Source of the DNA: Phoronis australis
Lineage: Eukaryota > Phoronida > Phoronidae
DNA: 49,101 bases
Direction: 5' to 3'
Assembly: GCA_002633005.1 (NCBI GenBank)
Contig: NMRA01000615.1
Location: 191,419 to 240,519, forward strand
The notes beneath the pieces are model-generated. The model worked only from the letters and a program-made list of their open reading frames with translations, did no database searches and had not been told where the DNA came from. Made by a program: the position numbers and the translations under genes. Of the stretch, positions 47,291 to 49,101 are shown one piece after another (within the stretch, counting starts at the first letter, position 1; the number at the start of each line of letters is the position of its first letter).

Positions 47291-48764
47291 CTCCGAAGTT
47301 GAGACACTTTTGGTGCTTTTGTTTTGCTTTTCACCCGCCCACCCACTTTTCTTATGCGGTGCCGCCATCGAATGTACCCCCGATTGGGAACCATGACGCC
47401 AAAGGTACTGAAACAAAGTTGCAAACAAATTTGCCCGGCTGAGGTTAAGATATACATGTACCTGATAATGCCCCGATAGGCGTTTCGTTGAGCGGACCTG
47501 CTAGGAAGGGTCGGATTGTGAGGAGCAGAATTCGGTCGCAAATGTATTCAGTTCGTATGACTCGAGTAAAAACTTGCACGTACACTGTATTCATAAGGCC
47601 GTGGCATAACTATTGGAATGTTTAATGACATGACGTATTAGCCACTAGTTATGGTGCGATTTGGACCCACACATTGGAATAGAGGTGCACAGTTACATTA
47701 CATTTTAGAAAATTTTGCCGGTCTTGGATATTTTTCCGATTCAGGTAACCACGGGGAGCAATTTAGCACTTGGACCGTCCAAGTAAAAAAGTTTTTTTAC
47801 AAAATTATGTGTTTTGATTACTCGGTGTTGGGCAACGATTGCACCCATTGCATGCTCCTTGGGAATTCAAAAGGATTGGAATTGACCTGGTCCATAGCCA
47901 GGTAACAATTTTTGAAATGGCTAGTAACTTACAGAGCTACGTAAATCTCATAGGCGGATTTAGGGGATACCCGCCCCAGCTTGGCTGCCGCAAAAAATAA
48001 ACCAGCAAGAGCGTAGGGAAATGTTGAGTTTATTAATTAACCCCGGTAATTAAAATTATACGGATGAAACAAGATTCAAATGTGTGCAGTTTTAGTGTTT
48101 AGGGGGCTCAGATCCAATTTCAAGTGTCAAATTCGGAACACGGCGCATTCGTAACGGAACTATGGCTTAGTATACATGTAGGTTCTCCCGCCTTATCCCA
48201 GGCGACCCGCAGTGGCGCTGCGCACTACGACACGTCGTCTGCTCCACTGTGCAATGAAGAAAATTGACTTCATTTTTTCAAAAAATGGAACCTGAGTGAC
48301 GATAAAAAAACAGAAACTGCTGGTAAGATGTGAATTTTAATCGAAGCCTTAGTGAATCACTCAGAAACTCATAATTCTCTATTTGTCAAACTTTAACTTA
48401 AGAAGATTTCCGAAGCAATCCCGTCATTATTGCCAACACGAAAAACGGATTTGGTCTTCTGGGCATTTGAAGACTATTTTAAATACAACAAATTTGTTAA
48501 GAACCGATTGCACAAAATATAAAACGTATAATAAGCATTACAAAAAGAAGTTGGTTTCGCGCGCAAACGCTGTGGACTATAAACAAGTAGGTCTCTAATT
48601 GACCTATCGCCAGGATTATGCCGGACGGCTTAATTGACCAATCATAACAAAGCATTCTTGGCACACCTTCGTCTGGGTTTCCAAGCCGCCATTATACCCG
48701 ACAAACCACACGTAGTCGAGTAAAACTTACTTTAGTCTATAGCTCAAGAAATTGTCCGCTAAGA

Positions 48765-49010
48765 ATGGGGAAACGGTGTTGATATGGCGTGTGTAGCACC
48801 GACAGCCGTTATGCTGCTCCAGAATAATATCCCGTCATTTTTGGCATGTCCTAAGCCGAAAAATGATGTTGAAAAGCGTAAACTATGGATCAAACTGTAC
48901 GGCCACACAAGCAGCTGAACTTAGCGATGTTGCTTGATAACTCGAAGGCTATAATAAACACAAATATATTAGTTCCAAGATACGCACTTTTCAGCTTGGT
49001 GGCTATATGG
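48765..49010 (+). pseudogene. Decayed THAP-domain (C2CH zinc finger) sequence
   Basis: Starting from ATG at 48765, the frame gives MGKRC, a stop, then YGVCSTDSRYA, matching the first half of a THAP C2CH finger (C-x4-C). After a frame change, CPKPKNDVEKRKLWIKLYG matches the PFPKPK...W conserved core. Another shift gives RPHKQLN, and then KYISSK stands where ICSKHF is expected. At least two frame shifts and several stops break it, and the second Cys and the His of the finger are lost. THAP domains bind DNA and also occur in P-element-like transposases, so this may be a transposon or host-gene relic. The window ends soon after. Confidence 0.75.
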
Positions 49011-49101
49011 TGAAGGGCTATCTCAGATTGTGACTCCCCAGTTTCCTACGTCTGGCCGCCTTTGTCTCGACACCTGCTGGATCTCAGCACTCTAGCGGTA
49101 T

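Larger units (their letters stand above)
45061..48764. other. Region downstream of UCHL5 without a supported protein gene
   Basis: The left part is the UCHL5 3' untranslated region. Open frames at 45864-46085, 46069-46419 (minus), 47254-47541 (minus) and 47651-47905 have no recognisable domain. Recognisable content is the second copy of the dispersed repeat (about 46988-47290) and a GGCGGATTTAGGGG fragment near 47953. Confidence 0.45.

Noticed and set aside
1-49101. CRISPR arrays, operons, ribosome-binding sites and phage-like modules
   Set aside because: The window is spliced eukaryotic DNA. No regularly spaced direct-repeat array or bacterial gene organisation was seen.

Overview
The window is eukaryotic nuclear DNA from an animal. 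It has short coding exons with GT...AG introns, no operons, many non-autonomous transposon-like repeats and two assembly gaps. The gene set (phospholipid scramblase, UCHL5/UCH37, a two-motif CDGSH protein, an MS4A/CD20-like tetraspan protein and a THAP remnant), introns of about 0.3-3 kb and the repeat content suggest a marine invertebrate, possibly an invertebrate deuterostome such as a cephalochordate or hemichordate. The species is an inference; no marker here fixes it.

Layout. 1-234 holds a possible C-terminal exon of a membrane protein entering from the left edge. 2480-6979 (minus strand) is a five-exon MS4A/CD20-like four-pass membrane protein of 365 aa. 6980-14916 is a largely empty intergenic stretch with repeat copies. 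14917-27401 (plus) is a twelve-exon phospholipid scramblase of 375 aa. 30312-34116 (minus) is a three-exon CISD3-like iron-sulfur protein of 133 aa, tail-to-tail with the scramblase. 34337-45060 (plus) is an eleven-exon UCHL5/UCH37 deubiquitinase of 328 aa. The CISD3-like and UCHL5 start codons lie 220 bp apart, head to head, so they probably share a divergent promoter. 45061-49101 holds the UCHL5 3' region, repeats and a decayed THAP-domain sequence near the right edge.

All four gene models were assembled by hand from splice-site phase and protein similarity. Each closes in frame from ATG to stop, with lengths that are exact multiples of three. The genes look like an ordinary conserved neighbourhood rather than one functional system, although the MS4A-like protein and the scramblase both carry PPxY motifs.

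The least ordinary features are: (a) a pair of roughly 175-185 bp inverted repeats in UCHL5 intron 1 that flank an assembly gap and share a perfect 30-bp outer end; (b) an extra four-cysteine tail on the CISD3-like protein; (c) asparagine in place of acidic residues in the scramblase calcium-binding segment; and (d) several small terminal-inverted-repeat families, one with visible 5-bp target duplications. I did not find a clearly new biological system.
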